DNA from: an uncultured Muribaculaceae bacterium
GTDB taxonomy: Bacteria; Bacteroidota; Bacteroidia; Bacteroidales; Muribaculaceae
Reading direction: 5' to 3'
Length of the DNA stretch: 33,394 nt
NCBI GenBank assembly: GCA_910578035.1
Contig: CAJTOB010000034.1
Coordinates: 1-33,394, forward strand
Part shown: positions 1 through 7,260 of the stretch, piece by piece
Position numbering within the stretch: the first letter of the stretch is position 1
How the letters are laid out: every line of letters begins with the position of its first letter
Notes under the pieces: model-generated
The model's input: only the letters and a program-made list of their open reading frames with translations
Told to the model about the DNA's origin: nothing
The model's database searches: none
Program-made: the position numbers and the translations under genes

Positions 1-52
1 CCTACCGCTATTATACACGGTTATTATACATCGGTTTAATGTTGTTGGGCGC

Positions 53-90
53 AAAAAACTGGGGTATGGACGCTTTGCGCCTACACCCCA
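53..90 (-). terminator. Rho-independent terminator after rubrerythrin
   Basis: Read on the minus strand, positions 90 to 60 form a hairpin with two 14-base arms around an AAA loop; one internal pair is mismatched and two are G-T wobbles. It is followed directly by GTTTTTT (59-53). A strong stem plus a U-run is the classic intrinsic terminator, and it lies about 80 bases past the rubrerythrin stop codon. A second small hairpin (GAAGCGC, TTT loop, 106-122) sits between them. Positions 1-52 hold nothing I recognise. Confidence 0.8.
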
Positions 91-126
91 GGTTGTGTGA
101 ATATTGAAGCGCTTTGCGCTTCGTCC

Positions 127-174
127 GTTAGCTTGTCAGCCCAACAGCTTGTCAGCCCGTCAGCCCAACAGCTC
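127..174. repeat. 8-base periodic array at the rubrerythrin stop
   Basis: Six consecutive octamers in strict register: GTTAGCTT, GTCAGCCC, AACAGCTT, GTCAGCCC, GTCAGCCC, AACAGCTC. The last one runs into the rubrerythrin stop codon (173-175). On the minus strand the GTCAGCCC units each read TGA. It resembles in layout the 7-base arrays at the ends of other genes in the window. Confidence 0.75.
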
Positions 175-754
175 AATAATTATCGGCTTTGCGCTGGAAC
201 CAGCCTTGGTCGCGGCCGCAGACGGGGCAGCGTTTGGGGGCTGCCTTTGCGGTGATGGTGAAACCACACTGGCGGCACATCCATTCGACGGGTTCGGCTT
301 CTTCAAATTCGGTGCCGGTTTCGAGACGTTCCATCAGTTTGATGTAGCGGGCTTCGTGCATCTGCTCTACCTTGGCGATGAGGCGGTAGGTGTTGGCAAT
401 CTGCGGGAAACCTTCTTCCTGAGCTATTTTGGCGAAGTTTTCGTAGAGTTCGCCCCATTCCTCGCGTTCGCCGGCGGCGGCTTCGGCAAGGTTGGTCTTG
501 GTGTCGGCAACGACACCGGCGGGATATGCGGCATGGATTTCGACTGTTCCGCCTTCGAGGAGATTGAAGAACATGCGCGCGTGGCTCAGTTCCTGTTCGG
601 CAGTCTCGAGGAACACTGCCGCAATCTGTTCGTAGCCTTCTTCCTTGGCTTTCTGAGCGAAGAGAGTATAGCGAGAACGAGCCTGGCTTTCGCCGGCGAA
701 AGATGCGAGAAGGTTGTGTTCGGTACGAGTGCCTTTAATGCTTTTTGCTTCCAT
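173..754 (-). CDS. rbr: Rubrerythrin
   Basis: A 193-residue cytoplasmic non-haem iron protein of the rubrerythrin family, which reduces hydrogen peroxide in anaerobes. The N-terminal four-helix diiron domain shows the expected ligand segments: Glu22 in FAGES, Glu53/Glu55/His58 in ETAEQELSH, a Glu-rich helix near residues 95-105, and Glu130/His133/Glu134 in KVEQMHE. The C-terminal rubredoxin-like domain carries two CxxC pairs (Cys160/163 and Cys176/179), a single iron site. The length is near the family's usual 190 residues. I chose the ATG at 754 because family members begin with a short MxxKSIKGT segment; an in-frame ATG at 793 would add 13 unrelated residues. It is the last gene of the leftward cluster, 48 bases after the glycosyltransferase, and ends at a strong terminator. 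Confidence 0.95.
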   Translation of the reverse strand: MEAKSIKGTRTEHNLLASFAGESQARSRYTLFAQKAKEEGYEQIAAVFLETAEQELSHARMFFNLLEGGTVEIHAAYPAGVVADTKTNLAEAAAGEREEWGELYENFAKIAQEEGFPQIANTYRLIAKVEQMHEARYIKLMERLETGTEFEEAEPVEWMCRQCGFTITAKAAPKRCPVCGRDQGWFQRKADNY

Positions 755-802
755 TTCGTAGTGTTTTAGGTTAATTTCTATCCTATACAACACTTCGGAA
801 GC

Positions 803-2038
803 CTAAATGTTCAGCAGCCGGAGGTATTGACGGGCGACGGCTTGCGAGCTGAAACGCTCTTCGACGTGTCGGCGCAGTAGCTCGGGGTCGAAGCGGCCGT
901 CGAGAGCAGTCTCGAGACCTCGGGCGAGGTCGTCGGTGTCGCGGTAGCGGGCTATGTATCCGCTTGTGCCGTGGTCGATTATGTCGGCCTGTCCTCCTTC
1001 GCCGAAGCTTACGGGGAAACAGCCTGCGGCCTGACCTTCGATGAGGGTGCCGGGCAGGGTTTCATAGAGCGAAGACGAAAGTACGGCAGTGGCGTGGGCA
1101 TAAAGCTCGTGGAGGAAGTCCTTGTCGGCTACGGGGCCGAGGGCGGTGTGCGGCAGGCGTAGGCCGTCGAGGGCGTGAGGGTCGCGTATGGCGCCGAAAA
1201 AGACGGCGTGAGCGTCGGTCCGGCCGCTGTCGGCGAGGCGGTTGAGGGCCTCGATGGCGAGATCGAGGCCTTTCACAGGGTCGTCGAGGCGTGCGGCGCC
1301 CATCACAATGAGTTTTTTGCCTTCGGGGAGGCCGAGTTCGGCACGTTTGCGGCGGGGGATGATGTAGAATTCGTCGACGGGGAAAGCGTTTGGAATAACC
1401 TCGACGATAGCGTCGCCCATAAGGGAGCTTTCGGCGCATTTTCGCCCGAGCCATGAGCTGACAGCCACGAAGACGATGCGTCCGCGGCTGTAGAGCGCCT
1501 GCTTGCGGTGCCATGTGCGGCGCGAGAGGTCGTTTTCGGCAGCGCGGCGGTGGAGCAGAGGGCACATGCCGCAGCCGGGGGTTAGGCTGTAGCGGGTGCA
1601 TGTGCCAGCGTGGTGGCATATTCCGGTGAGGTTCCACATGTCGTGCATGGTCCATATCACGGTTTTTCCCATGGCTATGATGCGGGCTATTTCATCGAAG
1701 TCGAGCATGCCCTGATTGACCCAGTTGAGCATCACGACATCAGCCCGGCGCACCTGCGGCAATTCCGAAATCGGGAGTCCGTCGGAGGCTATCGATACGG
1801 CGAAGAGGTCGCGGCGGGTGAACCCGTTTGCGGCGAAAATGCGGGCGTGCTCCAGGAGAAATGGTATTTTCTGTCTGAGGGGCCTTGCGGCGACGTGTAC
1901 ATCGGGGTCGTTTCCGGCCTTGTGCGTCACAATCATAGATACGTCGGCGCCCTCGGCGGCAAGGGCCTTCATGAGGCGCATGCTCACAACGGAGGCGCCT
2001 CCGCGGCTGTCGCTGTGGTTTATTATGGCAATTTTCAT
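803..2038 (-). CDS. Glycosyltransferase, GT4-type (GT-B fold)
   Basis: A 411-residue predicted sugar transferase using a nucleotide-sugar donor. The N-terminus MKIAIINHSDSRGGAS is the usual first beta strand and Gly-rich loop of GT-B enzymes. The C-terminal half has the donor-binding EX7E pattern (Glu326 and Glu334, in YETLPGTLIEGQAAG). A Cys-rich stretch in the middle (CHHAGTC, then CGMCPLL) recurs in Bacteroidota GT4 proteins as I recall them; its role is unknown to me. I chose the ATG at 2038, not the in-frame ATG at 2149, because 2038 starts at the conserved strand and gives an ATGA overlap with the flippase stop, which suggests translational coupling. The pair probably makes and translocates a surface glycan. 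The sugar and acceptor cannot be told from the sequence. Confidence 0.88.
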   Translation of the reverse strand: MKIAIINHSDSRGGASVVSMRLMKALAAEGADVSMIVTHKAGNDPDVHVAARPLRQKIPFLLEHARIFAANGFTRRDLFAVSIASDGLPISELPQVRRADVVMLNWVNQGMLDFDEIARIIAMGKTVIWTMHDMWNLTGICHHAGTCTRYSLTPGCGMCPLLHRRAAENDLSRRTWHRKQALYSRGRIVFVAVSSWLGRKCAESSLMGDAIVEVIPNAFPVDEFYIIPRRKRAELGLPEGKKLIVMGAARLDDPVKGLDLAIEALNRLADSGRTDAHAVFFGAIRDPHALDGLRLPHTALGPVADKDFLHELYAHATAVLSSSLYETLPGTLIEGQAAGCFPVSFGEGGQADIIDHGTSGYIARYRDTDDLARGLETALDGRFDPELLRRHVEERFSSQAVARQYLRLLNI

Positions 2039-3549
2039 CGGCGGCGCAGACGCGAGGCCAGAGGGCCTGCGAGGGATTTGAGTGTTATGCCTTCGATTCG
2101 AACGAAGTATGCCACGAAGAGGCCCAGAAGCACCAGTCGGATTGCGCATTTGAGCACGGTGTGGGCGCCGATGGCGTTGACGCCCTGCACGCCGGCGACG
2201 TAGAGCACGGCGGCGACGGCGAAGTATGACAGTATGCGGCCTGTCGGGTAGCCTATCGGGTATTTTTTATTGCCGATGAAGTAGCTTGCGAGCATCATGG
2301 TGCCGTAGCTGCCGAGGCAGCCGATGGCGCAGCCCATGTAGCCTATGCGGGGCACCAAAAGGACGTTGAGCACCACTGTGACGGCCAACCCGACGAGAGA
2401 GAACCACATGCCGTAGACTGTGCGGTCGGTGAGTTTATACCACACCGAGAGGTTGAAGAATATTCCGAAGAATAGCTCGCCCATCATCACTACAGGCACC
2501 ACGGCGAGGCCGCTGAAGTAGCGCGGGGATATGAGGTAGCGCACGAAATCGAGGTAGAACATCACGCCGAGATATATGAGGAGGGCGAAGGCGACGAAGT
2601 ATTTCATAGCGTCGCGGTAGGCCTGGAATTTACCCTCGCCGGCGTCTTTGCTGCGGGCGAAGATAAAGGGCTCGTAGGCGAAGCGGAAGGCCTGCAGGAA
2701 TACGAGGAGGACGACGGCAATCTTGTAGTTGGCGCCGTAGATGCCGAGCTGGTACATGGCGTCGGCCGGGTCGGCAACGAGGCTCGGAAACATTATCTTG
2801 TCGATGGTCTGGTTCATGATTCCGGCCACGCCGAGCACGAGCAGAGGGGCGGAGTATGCGAGGATTTCGCGCCAGAGGCGGCTGTTGAATTTCCAGGCGA
2901 ATCCACGCAGCTCGGGTGTCATCATGACGAGGTTTACCACCGAAGCTATGAGGTTGGCAAGGAAGATGTAGCCGATGCCGAAGTCGGGGCGATAGAACCA
3001 GCCGACTGTGGCGGGCGCGTGCTTCATCAGCCAGGGGCAGAGGAGGATAAAGAAGAGGTTGAGGCCGATGTTGACGGCGATGTTGACGAGGCGTATTGTT
3101 GCGAATCGCAGCGGCCGCTTGGCGAATCGCAGGTAGCTGAAGGGTATGGCGAGGAAGGCGTCGAGGGCCACGCATACGGCCATCATGAGCACGAAGGAGG
3201 GGTGTCCGTCGCATTCGAGCCAGTGTGTGGCCGGTCTGATAAAGGCGGCTACGAGAGCCACGAAGGCTGTCGATGTCACAGCCAGCGATACGAGGCATGT
3301 GGAGTAGACTTCGAGGGGGTCTTTCCAGCGTTCGTGGTTGGCGAAGCGGAAGAATCCGGTCTCAAGGCCGTATGTGAGAATGACCAGGGCGAGGGCAACG
3401 ACGGAGTAAACGAGTGTGACGACGCCGTAATCTGCCACGGGAAACATGATGGTATATAGCGGCACGAGCAGCCAGTTGAGGAATCGCCCGATGATTGAGC
3501 TGACCCCATAGATTGCCGTGTCTTTCATAAGACCTTTTACTCCAGCCAT
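2035..3549 (-). CDS. Polysaccharide flippase (Wzx/MATE-like)
   Basis: A 504-residue integral membrane protein with many hydrophobic segments along its length, about 12-14 by eye. The start MAGVKGLMKDTAIYGVSSIIGRFLNW, with GlyVal-x-SerIle and a Leu/Pro-rich first helix, is typical of oligosaccharide flippases of the MOP superfamily, which move lipid-linked sugars across the inner membrane. It overlaps the downstream glycosyltransferase by 4 bases (ATGA), so the two are made together. No polymerase or other capsule genes are adjacent, so this looks like a small satellite glycan locus. The spacer upstream is occupied by a 7-base periodic array and I see no good promoter match there, so transcription may come through from the export cluster. 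Confidence 0.88.
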   Translation of the reverse strand: MAGVKGLMKDTAIYGVSSIIGRFLNWLLVPLYTIMFPVADYGVVTLVYSVVALALVILTYGLETGFFRFANHERWKDPLEVYSTCLVSLAVTSTAFVALVAAFIRPATHWLECDGHPSFVLMMAVCVALDAFLAIPFSYLRFAKRPLRFATIRLVNIAVNIGLNLFFILLCPWLMKHAPATVGWFYRPDFGIGYIFLANLIASVVNLVMMTPELRGFAWKFNSRLWREILAYSAPLLVLGVAGIMNQTIDKIMFPSLVADPADAMYQLGIYGANYKIAVVLLVFLQAFRFAYEPFIFARSKDAGEGKFQAYRDAMKYFVAFALLIYLGVMFYLDFVRYLISPRYFSGLAVVPVVMMGELFFGIFFNLSVWYKLTDRTVYGMWFSLVGLAVTVVLNVLLVPRIGYMGCAIGCLGSYGTMMLASYFIGNKKYPIGYPTGRILSYFAVAAVLYVAGVQGVNAIGAHTVLKCAIRLVLLGLFVAYFVRIEGITLKSLAGPLASRLRRR

Positions 3550-3555
3550 TTTTAT

Positions 3556-3687
3556 AATTGAGAATTGAGAATTAATAATTATTAATGAATAATTTGGTGT
3601 TGATTGACAGGGAAAGAAGGGCTTCTTGTAGTAATAAGTGTTAATAATTCTACATTATTAATTATTAATTATTAATTATTAATTCTG
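3556..3687. repeat. 7-base periodic inverted array (AATTNNN type)
   Basis: The left arm (3556-3597) reads as heptamers AATTGAG, AATTGAG, AATTAAT, AATTATT, AATGAAT, AATTTGG. The right arm (3646-3687) reads AATTCTA, CATTATT, AATTATT (three times), AATTCTG. The arms are inverted relative to each other and could pair. The right arm runs over the stop codon (3679-3681) of the ABC permease gene and supplies its last two codons. Between the arms is a short unexplained stretch. Confidence 0.75.
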
Positions 3688-4878
3688 CTTACGGAGCAAC
3701 GAAGTTGCGAGTAAAGCGGTGAGCATGTATGCGGCGGTGAGGAGCCAGAGGGCGGTGTAGTCGCGGGCTACTTCGGGGAGGGTGGCGGCGTTGCTGTTGA
3801 TGCGGATAAAGCCTTCTACGCCCCATACGGCGGGCACACAGTTGCCGATCCATGTCCAGAGCGGGCTCATTGCGTAGCGTGGCCATGTGAGCCCCGAAAG
3901 GAAGAGGAATACCACCGAAGTGAATACTATGATGATGAAGGCGCTCTCGCGCTGCTTCATGAAGTAGTTGAGTGTAAGGCCCAGGAATGCTGTCGCCAGG
4001 AGCATTGGGAAGATGAAGAGATAGTAGTCTACGGGGTGGCCGTAGTGCGGCAGATTGAACATTTCGGGAATGAAGCGGAGTATATAGACCGTCATCGGAA
4101 TGTAGAATACGGTGTAGCACAGCGCTTTTCCCCATATGGTGGCCGAAACGGGCGCGTTCGGCACTTCCTGCGGGTCTATGCCGCCGTTTAGGCGCCGGCG
4201 TTCGCGCGATGTTCCTCCGAGAAGGGTTATGCCGAGTATCATGCTCTGCTGGAGTATGAGAATTACAATGCCGGGTATGACGAATGATGCGAAACCCTGC
4301 TCGGTGTCGCCCAGGAAGTTGCTCTCACTTTTCACCGGTGCCGAGGCGTCTCCGGCGAGCGAATGAAGCCCGGCCATCTGCAGTTTTTCGCCTGTTATTT
4401 CGGAAATCATTTCTATCTGCAGGTCGGTGAGGGCAGATACAAAGGTGCGGTAGCGCAGCAGAAGGCTCATTTCGGCATAGAACTCGACGTGTGCCTGCTG
4501 GTTGTTTCCGAGTTTTTTGGCATAATTTCCCGGAATCTTCATTATGCCGAATACCTTGCCTTCGGCCATTAGGGCTTTGGCGTCGGCCATGTTGGGGCAG
4601 TAGGCATAGATGTCTATCGAGGGCGATGCGGAGGCTTTGCGGACGAAGTCGCGCGAGGCGGCGGTCATGGATTCGTCTACGACCGCCACGGGCAGTTTGC
4701 GGACAACTTCGGGGTTGTATATGAGGGTGTAGACCACCGGATAGGCCAGCGGCAGCGCTATGAAAAACAGCAGTACTCCGGGGTCTTTGATGATATGCCG
4801 CAGTTCGCGGCGGAACACGCGCCCCAGAGCGGCGAACCAATTTCTGATATAGCCGAGTGCATTCATATTAAGGAACAT
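3679..4878 (-). CDS. ABC-2 type transporter permease (second of pair)
   Basis: A 399-residue inner-membrane permease of the ABC-2 family. It has an N-terminal cytoplasmic/interfacial helix (FRRELRHIIKDPGVLLFF), one membrane segment, a large periplasmic domain (roughly residues 55-200), and a cluster of about five C-terminal membrane helices starting near residue 200. This is the layout of the YhiH/YbhR group that works with HlyD-type adaptors. An ATG at 4866 (MNALGYIRN) is an alternative start: it removes four residues and turns the 11-base overlap with the upstream permease gene into a 1-base gap. It is the last gene of the TolC-HlyD-permease-permease cluster. The substrate is unknown; drugs, lipids or siderophores have been proposed for relatives. 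Confidence 0.9.
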   Translation of the reverse strand: MFLNMNALGYIRNWFAALGRVFRRELRHIIKDPGVLLFFIALPLAYPVVYTLIYNPEVVRKLPVAVVDESMTAASRDFVRKASASPSIDIYAYCPNMADAKALMAEGKVFGIMKIPGNYAKKLGNNQQAHVEFYAEMSLLLRYRTFVSALTDLQIEMISEITGEKLQMAGLHSLAGDASAPVKSESNFLGDTEQGFASFVIPGIVILILQQSMILGITLLGGTSRERRRLNGGIDPQEVPNAPVSATIWGKALCYTVFYIPMTVYILRFIPEMFNLPHYGHPVDYYLFIFPMLLATAFLGLTLNYFMKQRESAFIIIVFTSVVFLFLSGLTWPRYAMSPLWTWIGNCVPAVWGVEGFIRINSNAATLPEVARDYTALWLLTAAYMLTALLATSLLRKQN

Positions 4879-6028
4879 AAACGGGGTTGAGACATGCTTT
4901 CCTGAGGCGTCTCAGCAGCACGCAGGCCACGAATGGGAATAGAATGAGAGCCACGAAGTAGAAGCGCGCGTAGTATAGCCCGACACCGTCGAGGCCCTCG
5001 TTGATGTAGATGAGAAACCAGTAGCGTATCGGGGCGAGCCAGCTGAAGACGGCCAGACCGCCATACATGCTCTGCACCGGGAAGGAGAAGCCGGTGAACG
5101 AGAACGACAGAATGCCGAAAAGCGCGCAGAGGCTGAACGAGAGGCGCGGATTGGGCACCACCGAGCACACAAACAGGCCGAAGCCCTGCGAGGCTGTGAC
5201 GAGCAGGAAGGTTGCAACGATTAGCCAGAAGATGCTGCCGTTCATGGGGAAATCGGAGTAGCCGAACATTAGCCAGAGCATGAAGAGGCCCACTGCCATG
5301 AAGACCACGGTCTGGGGCAGAAGCTTGGTGATAACGGCCTGGAGCATGCTGCCGCCGTTTGTGGCGAGCCAGCGGGGCGATGTGCCGTCTTTAATCTCCA
5401 TGGTTATGGAGAAGACGGTCATGAGCATTATCATCAGAGCCAGTGTTGCCATTGAGAACGACGGCGTGAGGTAATAGGAGTAGTTCATCCACGGGTTGTT
5501 GAGCGGGAACTGGTCTATTACCACCGGCTGAATGATAGATGCAACGTTCTGCGGGTCGACACCCATGCTGACAAGGGTCTGCTGCACCACGCCTCCGGCC
5601 GTAGCTACGGCTACGGTCTTGAAGCCCTTGAACGAGAGCGTGCCGGGCACGAAGTAGGTCATGTTGGTGTAGTATTCGAGGGTGGGTGTGTTGCCGCTGA
5701 GGGCGTCTTTCTCGAAGTTAGCCGGAATGACGAAGAATCCGAATGTCTCTCCGGCGCGTACCTGGTCGAGGGCCTGGTCGTAGCTTTCGGCATCTTTGCA
5801 TATGTCGAGGAGCTGCAGAGCGCGTAACGAGCGGGTGACGCTGCGGCTCATCGTTGAGTGGTCGAGGTCTACCACTGCTGTCGGCACATGCTCGGGAAGC
5901 CCCGGCGAGAGGAGGTCGAGGAAGAATATGACAATGAAAATCGGCACGATAACCATGCCGAAGATATACATCTTCCGCGAACACATGCGGTGTATTTCCC
6001 GCTTTATGCCTGAAACGAAACTGTTCAT
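4868..6028 (-). CDS. ABC-2 type transporter permease (first of pair)
   Basis: A 386-residue ABC-2 family permease, paralogous to its neighbour. It starts with KREIHRMCSRKMYIFGMVIV (basic interfacial helix, then the first membrane segment). A periplasmic domain of about 150 residues beginning TAVVDLDHS follows, matching the VAVVDES segment of the partner, and then about five membrane helices. The two presumably form a heterodimer in the inner membrane. No nucleotide-binding subunit (Walker A or LSGGQ signature) is encoded in this cluster, so the ATPase must come from elsewhere or the pair must use another energy source. The 137-base spacer before it is almost filled by a 7-base periodic array. 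Confidence 0.9.
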   Translation of the reverse strand: MNSFVSGIKREIHRMCSRKMYIFGMVIVPIFIVIFFLDLLSPGLPEHVPTAVVDLDHSTMSRSVTRSLRALQLLDICKDAESYDQALDQVRAGETFGFFVIPANFEKDALSGNTPTLEYYTNMTYFVPGTLSFKGFKTVAVATAGGVVQQTLVSMGVDPQNVASIIQPVVIDQFPLNNPWMNYSYYLTPSFSMATLALMIMLMTVFSITMEIKDGTSPRWLATNGGSMLQAVITKLLPQTVVFMAVGLFMLWLMFGYSDFPMNGSIFWLIVATFLLVTASQGFGLFVCSVVPNPRLSFSLCALFGILSFSFTGFSFPVQSMYGGLAVFSWLAPIRYWFLIYINEGLDGVGLYYARFYFVALILFPFVACVLLRRLRKACLNPVYVP

Positions 6029-6054
6029 TCGTCGGTGTGGATGGGGGAGGAGGG

Positions 6055-6168
6055 GTTAGAAGTTGGGAGTTAGAAGTTAGGAGTTGTTCCTTAGCACTTA
6101 CTACTTATTCCTTATTCCTTATTTCTTACTCCTTATTACTTATCACTTCTTACTTATTACTTAAATTA
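6055..6168. repeat. 7-base periodic array (GTTANNN / CTTANNN type)
   Basis: About fifteen heptamers in unbroken register: GTTAGAA, GTTGGGA, GTTAGAA, GTTAGGA, GTTGTTC, then CTTAGCA, CTTACTA, CTTATTC twice, CTTATTT, CTTACTC, CTTATTA, CTTATCA, CTTCTTA, CTTATTA. It ends at the HlyD stop codon (6166-6168) and fills the spacer inside the export cluster. Read as its reverse complement it aligns closely with the array at 32440-32551, so the two are copies of one element in opposite orientation. Confidence 0.85.
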
Positions 6169-7182
6169 CTTGTAATCCGGTTGCTCGAAGACGGCCGACA
6201 TGCCGGGGCGCAGGCCGGGTACATCTTCTGTGGGGCGGGCCTTGATCTGGAATGTACGGCTGTCGTAGCTGCCTGTCGACTTAGTGGAGCGCCATGTGGC
6301 GTAGCTGCCCATGTCGCGCACGTAGTATATCTTTACGTTTATTTCTTTTTTGCCGAGAGCCGGAATCATCACCTTGATTTCCTTGCCGATAGGAAGCTCG
6401 TTGAGAAGTTCTTCGCGGACATTGAATGTCACCCAGCGGTCGTCGCTTTTGAGAAGGCTCATGATAGGAGCGCCGAGCGACACAAGTTCGCCCACTTCGG
6501 GGTATATCTGGTCTATGGAACCGTCGAAAGGCGCTGTGAGATAGCTGTCTTCGAGCACGGCTTCGACTTGTTTCACACCGCTGCCGGCAGCTTGTACGAG
6601 AGCCTGGGCCGACTCCTTGTCTTCTTTCTGGGCGCCTGCTTTGGCAAGCGAGAGCTGGCTTGCGGCGGCGTCGCGTGCGGCCACGGCGGCGTCGTAGGCT
6701 GCTTTGGCCTCATCGCGTTTCTGCTCGGCGATGACGCCTTCGGAGAAGAGACGTTCCATGCGGTCGTAGGTCTTCTTTGTGATGGTAACGGCGGCCTCTG
6801 CCTGGCGGAGGAGGTCGGCGGCGGCATTGACAATCTGCATGCGGGTGCCGGCGTCCACTTTTTTATTCTGTGCTGCTGCTACTTCGCGCATGGCCTCGGC
6901 CTGGCCGAGCTGAGCCTCAACAATCGACGAGTGTATGCGCACGAGGGTGTCGCCTGCATGCACGGTATCGCCTTCTTGCACGTAGAATTCCTGTACGCGT
7001 CCGGCAAGTTTGCCCGAAATGCGGATATTGGTGCCTTCAACCTGCCCTTCTATGTAAGAGTCGGGGCGATTCATGAATATGAATCCGACCACGGCTATGA
7101 TTGCAACAGCCACGACGACCACACCCATGGTAATCAGCAGGGTCTTATTGGCCCGTTTTTCCTGGTTTTGACTCTGTGTCAT
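6166..7182 (-). CDS. HlyD/EmrA-type membrane fusion protein
   Basis: A 338-residue periplasmic adaptor that links an inner-membrane pump to a TolC channel. After a short cytoplasmic tail there is one membrane anchor (about residues 14-36). Then comes the first half of a lipoyl/barrel-sandwich domain (ISGKLAGRVQEFYVQEGD), a long Ala/Gln/Glu-rich coiled-coil hairpin (about 85-210), the second lipoyl half (YLTAPFDGSIDQIYPEVGE), and a beta-barrel domain (WVTFNVREELLNELPIG). Order and length match YhiI/EmrA relatives. It lies between tolC (upstream, 74-base gap) and the two ABC-2 permeases (downstream), giving a complete trans-envelope path except for the ATPase. The gap to tolC includes an A8 run on the coding strand near the start codon. 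Confidence 0.93.
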   Translation of the reverse strand: MTQSQNQEKRANKTLLITMGVVVVAVAIIAVVGFIFMNRPDSYIEGQVEGTNIRISGKLAGRVQEFYVQEGDTVHAGDTLVRIHSSIVEAQLGQAEAMREVAAAQNKKVDAGTRMQIVNAAADLLRQAEAAVTITKKTYDRMERLFSEGVIAEQKRDEAKAAYDAAVAARDAAASQLSLAKAGAQKEDKESAQALVQAAGSGVKQVEAVLEDSYLTAPFDGSIDQIYPEVGELVSLGAPIMSLLKSDDRWVTFNVREELLNELPIGKEIKVMIPALGKKEINVKIYYVRDMGSYATWRSTKSTGSYDSRTFQIKARPTEDVPGLRPGMSAVFEQPDYK

Positions 7183-7228
7183 ATTGTGTTTATGTTTTAG
7201 TTTTCTTTTTTTTGATAAAAAAGCTTAT

Positions 7229-7260
7229 CGGCCTGTCTGCCTGGCGGCTTAATAGCCTAA
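7229..7260. repeat. Short degenerate 8-base array at the tolC stop
   Basis: Four octamers in register, CGGCCTGT, CTGCCTGG, CGGCTTAA, TAGCCTAA. The last one overlaps the TolC-family stop codon (7257-7259). It is shorter and more degenerate than the octamer array at 127-174, but shares the period, the GC-rich core and the position at a gene's 3' end. Confidence 0.5.

Noticed and set aside
104..769. Plus-strand open frame of 221 codons over the rubrerythrin gene
   Set aside because: Shadow of a well-supported gene; its start lies in the terminator/octamer-array region.
2039..2149. N-terminal extension of the glycosyltransferase
   Set aside because: The extra 37 residues are Arg/Pro-rich, lie inside the flippase gene in another frame, and precede the conserved first beta strand.
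6055..6168. CRISPR array or phage attachment site as an explanation of the periodic repeats
   Set aside because: The units are 7 bases with no spacers, there are no cas genes or integrase nearby, and similar arrays recur at unrelated gene ends.
6037..7200. Long plus-strand open frame (387 codons) opposite the HlyD gene
   Set aside because: It is fully antisense to a clear HlyD gene, has no family resemblance, and starts with a translation of the heptamer array.
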